Of a stretch of DNA of 64,000 nucleotides, positions 9,418 through 20,208 are shown one piece after another. The stretch's first letter is position 1. Every line of letters begins with the position of its first letter. The translations under genes and the position numbers were made by a program. The stretch is from Ceratobasidium sp. AG-K (Eukaryota; Basidiomycota; Agaricomycetes; Cantharellales; Ceratobasidiaceae): the NCBI GenBank assembly GCA_037039685.1, contig JAWNGF010000007.1, positions 2,108,001 through 2,172,000 on the forward strand, written 5' to 3'. Below the pieces are notes generated by a model. The model made no database searches. It saw only the letters and a program-made list of their open reading frames with translations, and had not been told where the DNA came from.

Positions 9418-11052
9418 CTACGTCCCCTGATTCCCGACTGGGACACCCCCAACGATTCCTCGCCCGCGGCGCACGACGAGCGCACTCTCGTAATCCTTGT
9501 CCGGCCAGTCCCACGTAGGGACAAGCTTGGCCTCGGGAAGGTCCCCAACGGCACCTCCATCCGCCTCGGGCACGGGCACACACCACGGGCGCAAGCACAG
9601 CTCGTTCGGGATGATAATACATCGGGTTGGCCTTGTCCACGTCTGCCGAGTCCCGGAGCGGCTGGGGAGGCACAATTCGGGTCGTCTTGTGCAATACGCT
9701 CGGAGCGAGAAAGGTCCTCGCCAGGGGGAGAATCGAGGAATTCAAGTACCCTATGATGATTTAGTCACATTCACATGAATCAATCAGAATACGGACATAC
9801 CCATCACGCTCCCGATATCCTCTTCTCGGGGTACGACCCGCCCGCCAGCTCCCGAAGTGGCAAGCGGCCCAGCCTTGTCGAGTGCCTTTTTTGTCGTGAG
9901 CAGTTGGCCTTGCGGGTCGAGTAGCACAGGTACACCCTCGTGCACGCCCCCCAATGCGGATGGCTCGACACCGCCCCAGGCACCGTACATTGAATCCGAG
10001 GCGTCAAACGCCTGGCTGAGCGCGCTAGCCAAGACCCGGGCGGCACGGGACCGCGCAGCTGACCCCCCAGCCCCAGTGGCCGAGACTGCGGTCGAAAAGG
10101 GAAAGGGCGCGGTTGGGCCTGTGGTGTACTGCGACAGGGCTTCTTTGAGTGCGAGGGTTGGGGCGGCGACAGTTGTGACGCCTGGGTTGGCGTTGATGAG
10201 GGGTAATGGCGCTGGGGGTGTGATTGGGGGGAGCGAGTCGATGGAGAGGTTTGCCAGCGCCGAGCGGAGGTAGGGGATTGCGCCTGTTGTGGAGATCGAC
10301 GGGACCGACTTGTGCCTCGACTTGGGGGCCGGGGCGGGTGCCAAGACGGGAGGAGCCGTGATTGACGGAAATGGCGGGAGAAATTCTGGAATGTGGTCGG
10401 GCGGGACCCACGACTCGGTGCGGGCTCGTTTGGGCGAAGGCGAGCGAGAGATGGGCGACGGAGGGAGGGCAACCGCATTCGGCTTGGAGTCAAACAACTC
10501 GTAGGGCTCGTCCTCGTCGTCCGATGGCACAGGCGACGGCAACTGAGCATACACAAGGTGCACCCCATCCGTGCGCACGAGTCCATCCGACACATAGTCT
10601 ACACAATCAGCTGCGTCCGACCACCACCACCAAACTCACCGTCGACCTCGACCAACTCTTTGCGCCTCGCCTCTTCCACACCCGGTCCCACGCTCACTCC
10701 CACCCCGTTTGCATGCCACGACGACACACCCAACACGCCCTTGCCGCCCTTTTTGTCCTTGGGGCCACCACGTACTTGCGTCCCACCTCCCCGCCTCGGT
10801 CCGGCCCCATCCCTCCAGCTCCTCGATGCTCACCCCCACTTCTTCCAGCGCTCCCACCGCATCACCCCACCCCACCCCCGTTCGTCCCGCGTGTTGCGCC
10901 CGTGCGGCACATGCCTTGGCCAGCAGGTCCAGGTACGAGGCGTACAGCGAGGTCAGTGTGTGTGCGGCAATCGACGACGACGAGGAAAAGTTGTGCGAGT
11001 GCAACGTGCGTAGGGTTGCCCGGTGTAGGTGGGCGTGTGCCGTGTTTTCCAT
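9418..11052 (-). CDS. TAF8-like TFIID subunit (histone-fold, bromodomain-associated)
   Basis: ATG at 11052. The N-terminus HLHRATLRTLHSHNFSSSSS followed by LTSLYASYLDLLAKACAARA and EEVGVSIEELEGW is a Bromo_TP/TAF histone fold. After a long S/P-rich linker comes VPPDHIPEFLPPFP, the proline motif of the TAF8 C-terminal domain. Introns are clear: donor near 10638 with acceptor giving VDDYVSDGLVRTDG, and donor GTATGT near 9803 with CATAG giving GGYLNSSILP. Two single-base shifts interrupt the frame: one at about 10750-10792 (C4 and A5 runs, plus strand) and one at about 9585-9592 (GGG run). Beyond the second, another frame gives LVPTWDWPDKDY and VRRGRGIVGGVPVGNQGT to TAG 9418. Conserved sequence on both sides suggests a real gene. 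TAF3-like is the alternative. Confidence 0.7.
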
Positions 11053-11698
11053 TCCGTCTAGTGTGGGCGATGGCCGTGTGGGCTTGCAAGACGTGGTTTG
11101 GGCCGCCCCTGATGCGGACCTAAGCGCCCGATCAGATATTTCGTGTCAACAAACGTCGCGAACTTTGAGTCGACGACCATCTGCTTCTGAAATGGTCTCG
11201 AAAATTTCAGATATATCAGGGTGCCTCGTCGTGATTCTGTCTGCGTCGACTTGCTTGTACATAAATTTAATCAATTATCTGTTATCCAAACTTGTGCGGG
11301 AACGAGAAACCTACCCACAAGCGACCGCAATCCAAGTCACAAGATATCCTCTTACCAGCCCGAAACTCCACGAACCCACACCATGTCGTCCAAACATCCC
11401 TTGTCTCCTTGGACCGAACCAGAACACATGACACCACCAGACTGAAACCAAGCCCCGCTCGACCGCCGGCAACGGAAGAGCCTCAATTATAAATCAGCAT
11501 GACACCAAAACGGGACAAACACATCCTATTCTCGACAGTTCGCTGTCACTCGTGTGACTCGTTCTAGAGTCTCGTCCCCGCGGAGATGTCTCTCGCAGAC
11601 AGCTCTTTTTTATTTTCTTTTATTTAAACTCGTTCGATGTCGGGCTCCCGGGCTAGGCTCCCCTCCTCGCGTTGACCCATACCGCTCACAGCCATCGT
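11053..11698. promoter_or_regulatory. Shared upstream region of two divergent genes
   Basis: About 650 bases separate the TAF8-like start (minus) from the permease start (plus). The stretch is non-coding by eye, with pyrimidine-rich tracts near 11605-11635 just before the permease. No specific regulator site recognised. Confidence 0.35.
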
Positions 11699-14279
11699 AT
11701 GCAGGACATCGAGAAACTCGAGTCGGTTCCAGAAGATGTTCAGTTTTCAGCGCCAAAGAGCATCGACAAGTCTTTAGAGCCAAAGCCGGAAACACTTGGC
11801 CGGGGTGAGCTCGTGATTATCGAGTGTGCGATACTTGGGACTAATGAGCCATCGGATTTAAGCCATCGGAGAACCACCCCCGTCTTTTGCCCAGTCCGAG
11901 TTTGAAACCGTGAGTTCTCGTGTAGATCTGTGTTTTCATACCCTCACAGCCCGACAGATTATTCGAAGGCAGAGAACCCATGCTCCCCACGGGCTCAAGT
12001 TCGTTCCGTCCCCGACATGCTTCCCGCATCCCATCAGCCACTACGAACCAAGGCAAGTCCCCCCCGCCGCACACCGACCCGTACTAAAACGCATACACCC
12101 CGTTTAGCACCTGGGGCTCAGTCTCCTACTCCGAACCCACAACAGACCAACTCACCAAAGCAACCTACCGCCTCTCCCAATCCGAACTCCAAACAAGTAA
12201 GCCACCGCCCGCCACCCGAACCCACACCAACTCACTCTCGGTTCTAGGCCAATTCCGAAGCGGAATCGGCGTCCTCGGTTCCGCGTTTTACGCCTTTCCG
12301 GCGGTGACCATGGTCGCCTCGGTCTTTTCACCGCTCTCGCTGTTGATCGCGTGCCTGCTCATGACCATCTACCGTCCGATTCTGTTGGAGTTGGCGAGCG
12401 CTATTCGGTTGGGTGGGGGGAATTATGTGTTTCTGCTTCAGTGTTCGGGTCGGGTGCTCGGTTCGGTGGGTGCGGCCGCGACGCTGTTGGACGCGGTTGC
12501 GACGAGTGTGATTAGTGCGGATACGGCGGGTGCGTATCTCAAGGAGGAACTTCCGACTTTGCTGGTGCACGAGTGGGTGGTTGAGCTTTGTGTGTTGGTC
12601 GGGATCACGCTGGTTGCGTTTGTGTCTTTGCGCGAGAGTAGGTGTTTGACGGTTGCGATTACGGTTGTCCATGTGAGTCTTGTGTCTGCGGTCGTGTTTT
12701 TTTACTCATTGTTTCTAGATGATGGTGATGACGGCGCTGATGATAGCGTCTGCGGTGGCTTGGGCCCGGACGGGTATGACCGTTATGCGAGACAACTGGG
12801 AACTACGTCCAAAAGGAGGAGCACAGGTCGCTCGTTCAATCTTTCACGGTGTTTGTATTGGGTTTATAAGCGTCACTGGTAGGTCGTCGCTCGCCCACTC
12901 ATCGGTCGCTCACCCTCTGTAGGATTTGAATACACTCCGACCGATATTCAGAATAAAAACACCCGGTCCTATCGCCCGACACTCCGAAACCTGTTGTTCA
13001 TGGCCCTATTTCTTAACGTACCGCTTATGATATTTGTATATGCTCTCCTTCCAAGTCAAACGATATTGAGCGGCGTGAATGTATTATCCATTCTCGCCGA
13101 AGTCGCCGTCGGACGACCGATGCGCATCGTAGTCGTAATCGATTGTTTTCTGGTCCTCGCTGCCGGTATCTTTGCTGGAATCGTGACGGGGTGTCGGCTG
13201 ATGGAGATTTTGGCTCGGTGAGTTGCGACTTTTTACTCGTGAGCGTGACTGACGTCCCCTAGCGAGCGAGTTCTGCCACAGACACTTCTTTATCCACTCC
13301 CTGTGACAAGAACTGCGTTTATGCCCGTGATGTTGTTTTTTGTGCTATCGGTCATTGTGTATGCGTCCTCAGGTGTCTCACTCGCAACAGTATTGGCCAA
13401 TTTCTGTGCTCTACTGGTGAGCAGGTATCCAATAAACCTCGGACGTCTTTTTTACTAGGACCACAGTACGGTGTCTCTTGTCTTTTGCTCAAGTTCTCCC
13501 GAGACCGCCTGCCCCGAGATTACAAGACATCGCTATGGACTGTCGTATTGGTTATTGTAGCGACCCTAATTGTCATTGTGGGAAACGTGGTTCAAGAGTG
13601 AGTAGTTTCCCCCGTTTCTCGAGATCTGATTCCAACGAAAAATCCTACAGTCCCAGGACACTTGGACTGTTCTTGGCGTGTTTCTCCGCAATCCTGGTGT
13701 GCATCCTACTACCTAATTATCAGCTCACGATTGCTCGCGTCACACCATGGATACTCGACCAGACGGGGCTACTTCAAGGACGCCAATTGGATCGATTTAT
13801 CAAGCGTTGGATTACCTGCATTCGTAATAGAGATCCTGTGGTCGTATGGGTCAAGGAGGACTATGTGCGTTGAAAGCTTGATGTCGTCGCCCGAGCTTAT
13901 GCAACATACAGATTAATCACTTGGTTCAAGTGATGCTGTACATTCAAAAGAACGAGCTCACTGCTCGAGTCATATTCGCCCACGCATATATCGATGTCGA
14001 ACACATACCTTCCGAACTAAAGGCTAATATCAAGATCCTCGACGAAGCCTTTCCCTCGGTTACCCTAGATCTCATTTTTGTTAAAGGAAGCTTTGGACCA
14101 GCGGTGGGTCTTATGTTTGGAGCTTTGAATTTAGGCTAATTATCTCTCGAATGTAGTTGGTCGAGGCGACCAGTCAGATTTTAGACGTACCGCGCAGCCA
14201 AATGTTCATGTCGTGCCCTAGTAGGAACCACCATCAAAAGCTGGGCGACTACCAGGGAGTTCGAGCAATTGACTTTTAA
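11699..14279 (+). CDS. Amino acid/polyamine-type permease (APC superfamily)
   Basis: Twelve exons keep frame from ATG 11699 to TAA 14277-14279, giving 676 residues. Exons: 11699-11804, 11863-11909, 11958-12052, 12108-12196, 12248-12672, 12719-12878, 12923-13217, 13263-13416, 13467-13597, 13651-13864, 13912-14103, 14157-14279. The intron after 12052 has a GC donor (GCAAGT). A soluble N-terminus is followed by hydrophobic spans: GVLGSAFYAFPAVTMVASVF, SPLSLLIACLLMTIYRPILL, WVVELCVLVGITLVAFVSL, FMPVMLFFVLSVIVYASSGV and SLWTVVLVIVATLIVIVGN. The cytosolic tail (IQKNELTARVIFAHAY, LDEAFPSVTLDLIFVKGSF) is typical of a fungal subgroup. Substrate cannot be read from sequence; potassium/KUP-like transport was considered and is less likely. 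Confidence 0.8.
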
Positions 14280-14614
14280 TGAACGGATACGAACCTGGAC
14301 TCACTGCTACTTCACGAGGATGTGAGACGCCCTTGTATTTATTGATATTTGCGCATATAGCTATCTAATATACTGCTAGACTGGATAACAGGAGCAATAA
14401 ATAGGACAGATAGTCCTGGTTTTGACCTCAAAGAGGGCCGCGCTGAGTATGATGAGTACTTTAATCAACCATTGCTCAAGCTACAATCTATTCCGTCCAC
14501 AACGCATGCCCCAAGTCGCTCTCATATGGGATAACTCAAGATATCTGTTTATACCGACGCTCCACAGGTGCACATACAATCATAAAGCAAACAGAAACGC
14601 ATTCGACCATTCGA

Positions 14615-17600
14615 CTATTCCTCCTCGCCCTCTTCCGTCTCCTTAAACACCCTAACCACCTTGCGATGCATAGCCATCGCTTCCATAAACCCTGGCACAC
14701 TTGTCACAAATGCCCCGCCTCCAGCCCTCGCCTTCAGTGCACAAATCTCGGCCCACGCGACCGCGAAACAAAACACATAATCCCGGCTCCTCCGATCGAA
14801 ATCAAGCTGATACGCATACGACGCCGCAATCCTCCTGACTGCCGCCTCGTCGAATAACACTAGGCCTCTGGGGAGCGTATGGGTGTATGCATCGGATACG
14901 GCCCGCGTAGATTCCTGTCGCTCGCCCGGTGTAAGTTTCGTGGTCTTGGAGCTCGTCCTTCCGTGTCGTGCAGATGCGGAGAACGAGCCCTGGTTCCCTT
15001 GGGCCGCGGTGAACTCTGTCCTGTAGCGGCTCACATGGTCTTTAATTGCCTGTAACTCATTTGAAAACTCTCTGTGCGCCCGCACTCGCTCCTCAGCTTC
15101 CTTGAGTGGTCGAACAAGCACCGGGTCACGGCAATACGTCGCTGCTGCCTGGTCGCGAAGTTTGCCGAATTTGGTCTTGTATTCATCGACTTGTTCGATT
15201 GCCACTCCCTGCAACACGTCCAAAATGAATGGGTAATCGACCGCGCGACACTCGAGAGGGATTTTTGCGCCGTTGGCTCCGTCGTCTTCCGTCTTGGAGG
15301 GAAAGCACGCCGGCGGGGCCTTGTCCCACTTGGCCTTGTCGCGCTTGAAGACTTCATCCTTGACACTCAACCCCGACTTGACCGAATCGAGACATTGGGT
15401 GAACCTACGACATTGTTAATTCCCTCGCATTCGATTGATCGTGGACGCACATATGTCCCAACCGCGCGGTGATTGGACTATTCAACCCATGAACATAAGT
15501 CGAGTTCCGATAGAACATATTGTATATTCCCAGCTGGTTGGGAGATATATTTTGCAACAGTGCTCGAACCAGGTCGGGGAGGATGTTCATGTGACCAAGT
15601 TCTGCACGCGCATTGAGGTCCCGGAGCATGGTCTTTGACTTGTTGAAGTTGGTTTGTTCAAAGGTTGAAGCAGGGTCGGCGAATTCTATGCTCGCGTTGC
15701 TAAAGTTATCAACGATGTCTTTATCCCATATCATGACGACCGTGTCGCTGGAAGCTGGTTAGTACCGAGACGACCCTAGTTGGTTCAGCTTACCCGTCGT
15801 AATCGCCGCCACTAAGGAGACTGGCTAAGCTCCGACTTCCCTTGGTAGAGAAGATAATCACATCGTAATAACCCCGAGAGAGCAACTCGTGATTATTCCG
15901 CGCCATAACCTGTGCATTCATTAAATTCGACGACTTAGAGTGCCCAGGAATTTGCGCACCTTCCTCGTATCAGACTTTTGAATGCAGGGGTTCCTCGAGA
16001 CCTGCCAGCAGTAGTAACCACTATCAGGAGCGAGCGTTGATTCGTTTACTCACGAGCACGGCCCCGGTCATGCAATATGTCGGCGGACCTGAATCGTTAA
16101 ATTGCGTTGGCTGGCTTGACGAAAAGAAAATCTCATTTTCGTCCAGCACGCCCATGGGATCTGTCACCAAGTTAGGTGCTGAAACCAAGTGCATATATTG
16201 ACTTGCCGGGCACGATAAACGCGCGCACGCTCTTGGGCACCACAATCCGGTATTTCTACGACACATACGAGTCAGTGCAAGGGAACTCTAAAGCTGAAAT
16301 CCTACATTGATAGCTGCGTCCATGATCTTTTTTTGCAGATACACCAACTTTTCCATCACGAACGGGTCCGTCGGGGCAAACCCAGCCTGTAACCACCCCA
16401 GTACCTTTTCTTGGGCGCTCGCGGGGCTGCCGCTTACGGGATCAGGCTCCGACTCCCATGCGGCTTCGCCTGCGTCGTCCTCTTCTCCATCCATCTCAAG
16501 GAACCCATATTTTCGTTGGGCGTCCGGTGAGATTAGGGACCGGAGCCGGCTCTGGAGTACGCGTTGGGTTGAGTAGACAGAGTCCCAAAGAACATGTGAT
16601 CCATGTGGTTTCGAGCTCGGCTCAAGGCTCTTGACTTCCTCTTGGATAGTGTCACGAAGGAGCGATACAAGTACGGAGTCTGGAACGCCGTTTTCGGAGA
16701 GACTAAGAATCATTTCATAAGTTATAGCGGATGTGGGCTGGAGGAACGACCCCGAGAGGACATCTAAGACATAGTGAACGGGAGACCACTTGGCCTTGTC
16801 TGGGTTTAATTGAATTTTCACCTGACTTGGACTGCATAACAATATGTGAACTCCGGTAATTAACTGGGATACTCGATAATATGCTTACCGCATCCATATT
16901 TGGGGCTCCTCTGACGGGTCCCGGTGCTCGGGGTGAAGCAAGAATAAGCCTTTCGAACCGGCGATGCGAGCTTGGATGCACGTTGGAAAGGTCTCCCACG
17001 CCATGTTGTTTTGAACCGCTAGGAGAGCTGAATAATTCATAAAGCCGCACCCGTCGGTCATTATCTCGTGCGTGCTAGCAGTTTTGCGATCTTTCCTGGA
17101 GGCATCTTGAATCGGCATAAGTTTAGCGGACCAACGAAGAATATATGGGGCGACTTACAGATATCGTCAAAGTCCTCGAAATGTAAGTTTTGGGGTTGGA
17201 AAACCAATCCAGGCTGGGAGGTCGAGAAACCAAGGGCGAATCGAGAAACCCACTTGTTGATCGTTTGGTTCGAGTTCAAATGAATGTTGTTATGCCATCG
17301 AATGAACTCCGCCAAAGATATCCTGTTCGAGTCGCCCTCGCATTGTGTGTACCGAGGATCCCGATCGAAGTTTTCGTTTATTTCCATTAGCGCGATTTTC
17401 CCACCACTAGCATGACCGTAGAAAGCTTGAAAGAGTCGACCATTGATGAGCAATTTCTTCTTCACGAAGAAATCAATAATCCTCTCCTTGTATTCGCGAG
17501 CATCTTTCTTTGAGAAATAACATTCGACCAGGCGACGCGAGCCCAAGAATCGCGAGAACCGAGTTGACTTTGACTTGGTCGGTGGGTCAAGAGTAAATTT

Positions 17601-18870
17601 GAAGACCAGGTTGCGACCATTTTCGGAGAGCGTCAAACGGATCCTCTGTTGGACCTTTCCCCCAAATGTTTCAACCGTAGTGGCTCGGTCACCACTTCGG
17701 ATAAAGGCCTCTTCTGCGTCGTACTCGGCCCTATGAGAGAGAAATGGTTATATGCGTAGCCGCTCCTAGTCTGCATTAACCTACCATGGGATGGTAAGTA
17801 GCGGCTGTCGAAGCAATCTTTCTTTCCTAGCATATTCTGGAAATTCGTCCTTGTTGAAAAATAGCCCCCCTACAGTAGGGGCTTTCTCGGCGTTGGTCCC
17901 ACAAAGGGTGGAAATTGAATCAAGTGGGATATTGGCCCAGCTGAACTTGTCGTAGGAGGTGATGAGCCGGGCGAACTGAAAGCGGGAGCAGTACGTATCG
18001 ACCGTGAAAAAAATTATGAGCGAGATAACCCACATCCAGGCAAGAACAATGTCACGGTGCAATAATAGAGGGCTATGAGGCAATATCTATGACGTAATAA
18101 AGCGTTGGCACACACCTCCCACTGGACACCCCACTGGATGCCGTATTTATCGAAGCACTCTTGATGCGCATGAGAGTGTGCGACTTCGTAAACGTCCTTG
18201 GGTAATTCGGGCTTATCTAATAATGTTAGTAGCCATATAATCTTCAGAAAAGGACAAAGCCCTCGAAGTTGAGTTTACTTGCCAGGTGGTGGTGGAGCGG
18301 GCCCTCCATGGCGCGGAGCCCCTGGTTGAAAAAACTGATAAGTTTGAAAAGCAGTGTGAATGAAACCATCACCCACGTTCTTTCTCGACTTTCGGTAAAG
18401 CGTTCTCACCAGACTCGACAAGCCCCTCACTTGCATCTACGTCGCTATTAACCCCGTCGTAATTGTAACCATCGTACTGCGCAACCCCCACCCCCCGAAA
18501 GGTGTTAAATTCAGAGAATCTATCTTATTTTAGCCACTTACCTCCATGTACTCACTTTCTTCGTCGCTGTTGAGCTGCGTGCTCATCAACTGCTCTGCCA
18601 ATTTGTCTGTGTCTGTATCCATATGGTCAGGTGGACCACCCTTGCAGCTAGCCGGTCGTGACGACTCAAAGACATAAGAGCACGGAATATTAAGTTCCGA
18701 GTCTTGAGTAGCCATATTTGGCGCCGGGTCGGCCTCTAGTGGCGGTAGTTCCGGGTAAAGTGAGTCAATGCGCTGATTCGAAATATCATAAATCATCTTA
18801 GTCCAGGGTCAACCCCTAATAAAGTACCAGAGTATTGCCGTTTGCATACCTGGAATGCACGGAGAATCAT
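14615..18870 (-). CDS. RNA-dependent RNA polymerase, QDE-1/RdRP family (RNA silencing)
   Basis: Fifteen exons join in one frame to 1,129 residues. Exon ends (minus): 18870-18850, 18796-18542, 18476-18410, 18321-18283, 18216-18116, 17975-17785, 17730-17159, 17105-16889, 16831-16306, 16255-16207, 16160-16054, 16001-15960, 15909-15794, 15747-15451, 15404-14615. Family landmarks in order: YGIQWGVQWEFARLI, MTDGCGFMNYSAL (about residue 433), IWMRPSQVKIQ, DPMGVLDENEIF, GAVLVSRNPCI, and the catalytic LLSGGDYDGDTVVMIWD near residue 767. These cellular polymerases make dsRNA for quelling-type silencing. Two introns have GC donors (18282 and 16206). The catalytic motif is DYDGD where many relatives have DLDGD. 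A TATA box lies upstream. Confidence 0.93.
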
Positions 18871-18941
18871 CAGGTAAGAATTAAAGTGGGGACAAACAGG
18901 TCGCGATGAGAGTGTTGCCACATAGTCTGGAGGACACCAGC

Positions 18942-18948
18942 TTATATA
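18942..18948 (-). promoter_or_regulatory. TATA box of the RdRP gene
   Basis: TATATAA on the minus strand about 72-78 bases upstream of the ATG at 18870. It supports the short first exon (MILRAFQ) as the true start. Confidence 0.45.
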
Positions 18949-18959
18949 CAGCGTGTTGG

Positions 18960-19440
18960 ATATTCAAACCTTATCACAATGTCATACGCTCATCATTTGT
19001 GCGATCCTAGGAACATCCGGAATGTAGACGTCTATCTCGCCGGCAGGGGGGGAGCATCAGTACGGTATATAGACATGTCGGCCATGGATTTGATTATCCT
19101 AAGGAACGCCCATTGATTCGGGGTGGCTATTCTAAATTGTAATGGATGGGGTGGCTATGGATGAGCGGCTATCTTGATCGTCACGTCACTTTAGTATGAC
19201 CGAGCCACCTGAAACGGTGACTTGCAATGGAACGTACGGCAATATGCGTGATGTTCTTGTATTCTTGAAAAACGCACGCATTTTGACCTAATGCAGTCAC
19301 ATCGGCGCTGACTCACATGTTGCGCCGGTACTCTATGGCTACCATCTACAGTTACATGATGCTCCCTCGCCGATATAGTTACGTTTCTCGCGGAGGAGAC
19401 AGGGATTTTCCGCCGCTCTTACCCTAAACCTTGGGTTTTA
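18960..19440. repeat. Diverged tandem non-coding duplication, unit 1
   Basis: Aligns by eye with about 19530-20000. Shared landmarks: ATCATTTGTGCGATCC versus ATCACTTGTAAATTTT, GTGGCTATTCTAAATTG in both units, TCACTTTAGTATGAC versus TCTCGCATTAGTGTGAC, and TGGAACGTA followed by a G/T-rich run. Units are roughly 570 bases apart. No coding frame is shared, so this looks like a duplicated non-coding or relic element upstream of the RdRP gene. Confidence 0.6.
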
Positions 19441-19529
19441 ATCTGTCACGGAGCATATAAGTCAAACAATAATTTCGTCAGCAAGTGCTTTAGGTGCCGC
19501 GCAGGACGCCTCGAATCCCAACGCTGCCT

Positions 19530-20000
19530 ATCACAGATTCTATCCATATCATAGCATCATGAGCCCATCACTTGTAAATTTTCAGGATTATTCGAAGCAT
19601 AAACGCTTATCACACCGGCGTGGGGACATCAATGAAGCAAACAGTTAAGCATGTCCTAGGATTGATTGCCCTAAGAAATCTAAGCGTCCTTTGTTGCCGT
19701 GGCTATTCTAAATTGAAATGAAGCGTGTGGTTATGGACGGTGTCCATTCGCAGTTATTGGCATTCACTCTCGCATTAGTGTGACTACGTCGTCTGGTCCG
19801 ATATTACTGAGGAGAGTGGAACGTATGGTGGTAGGCAGGGTAAGTTATGTGCCCTTGGGGTGAGTGTGTACTCATAATTGAGGTTAACATTGGTGCAGTC
19901 GGTTCATTTCCATGACTCATCTTGCGCACCCAGATACCATAGTAACCGTGTGCCGTTAGATGGTAAGACTTGCCTAATGCGGCCGAGATCCTGGGAGAGA
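19530..20000. repeat. Diverged tandem non-coding duplication, unit 2
   Basis: Second unit of the duplication described at 18960-19440, in the same orientation. Both units lie between the RdRP gene start and the 3' end of the next minus-strand gene. Edges approximate. Confidence 0.6.
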
Positions 20001-20208
20001 ATAGGCTCCTTTCATCCGTTTGCTTGCTCTGAACCCTCTGGATAAGATCTATGGTTGGAGATGTAGGCCCCAAGACATCGCAAATGAGAATCTGAAGCAT
20101 CAGTTCATACAAATAAACGGGTCATCGCATATACCCTCACACCGTAGAATTGACACTATACTCTACAAGGCTTATTTTAATGACCCAAATCCCAAGTCTG
20201 TAAATATC

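Noticed and set aside
13662..13916. Alternative permease reading with YFKDANWIDLSSVGLPAF, implying a frame shift in the GGGG run at 13765
   Set aside because: The original frame is open through all exons, keeps phase with the next exon and gives CIRNRDPVVVWVKEDYINHL, which continues smoothly into the conserved tail. No shift is needed.
18087..18115. 29-nt intron in the RdRP gene
   Set aside because: Too short for splicing. The acceptor at 17976, giving QWEFARLI, restores the family motif.
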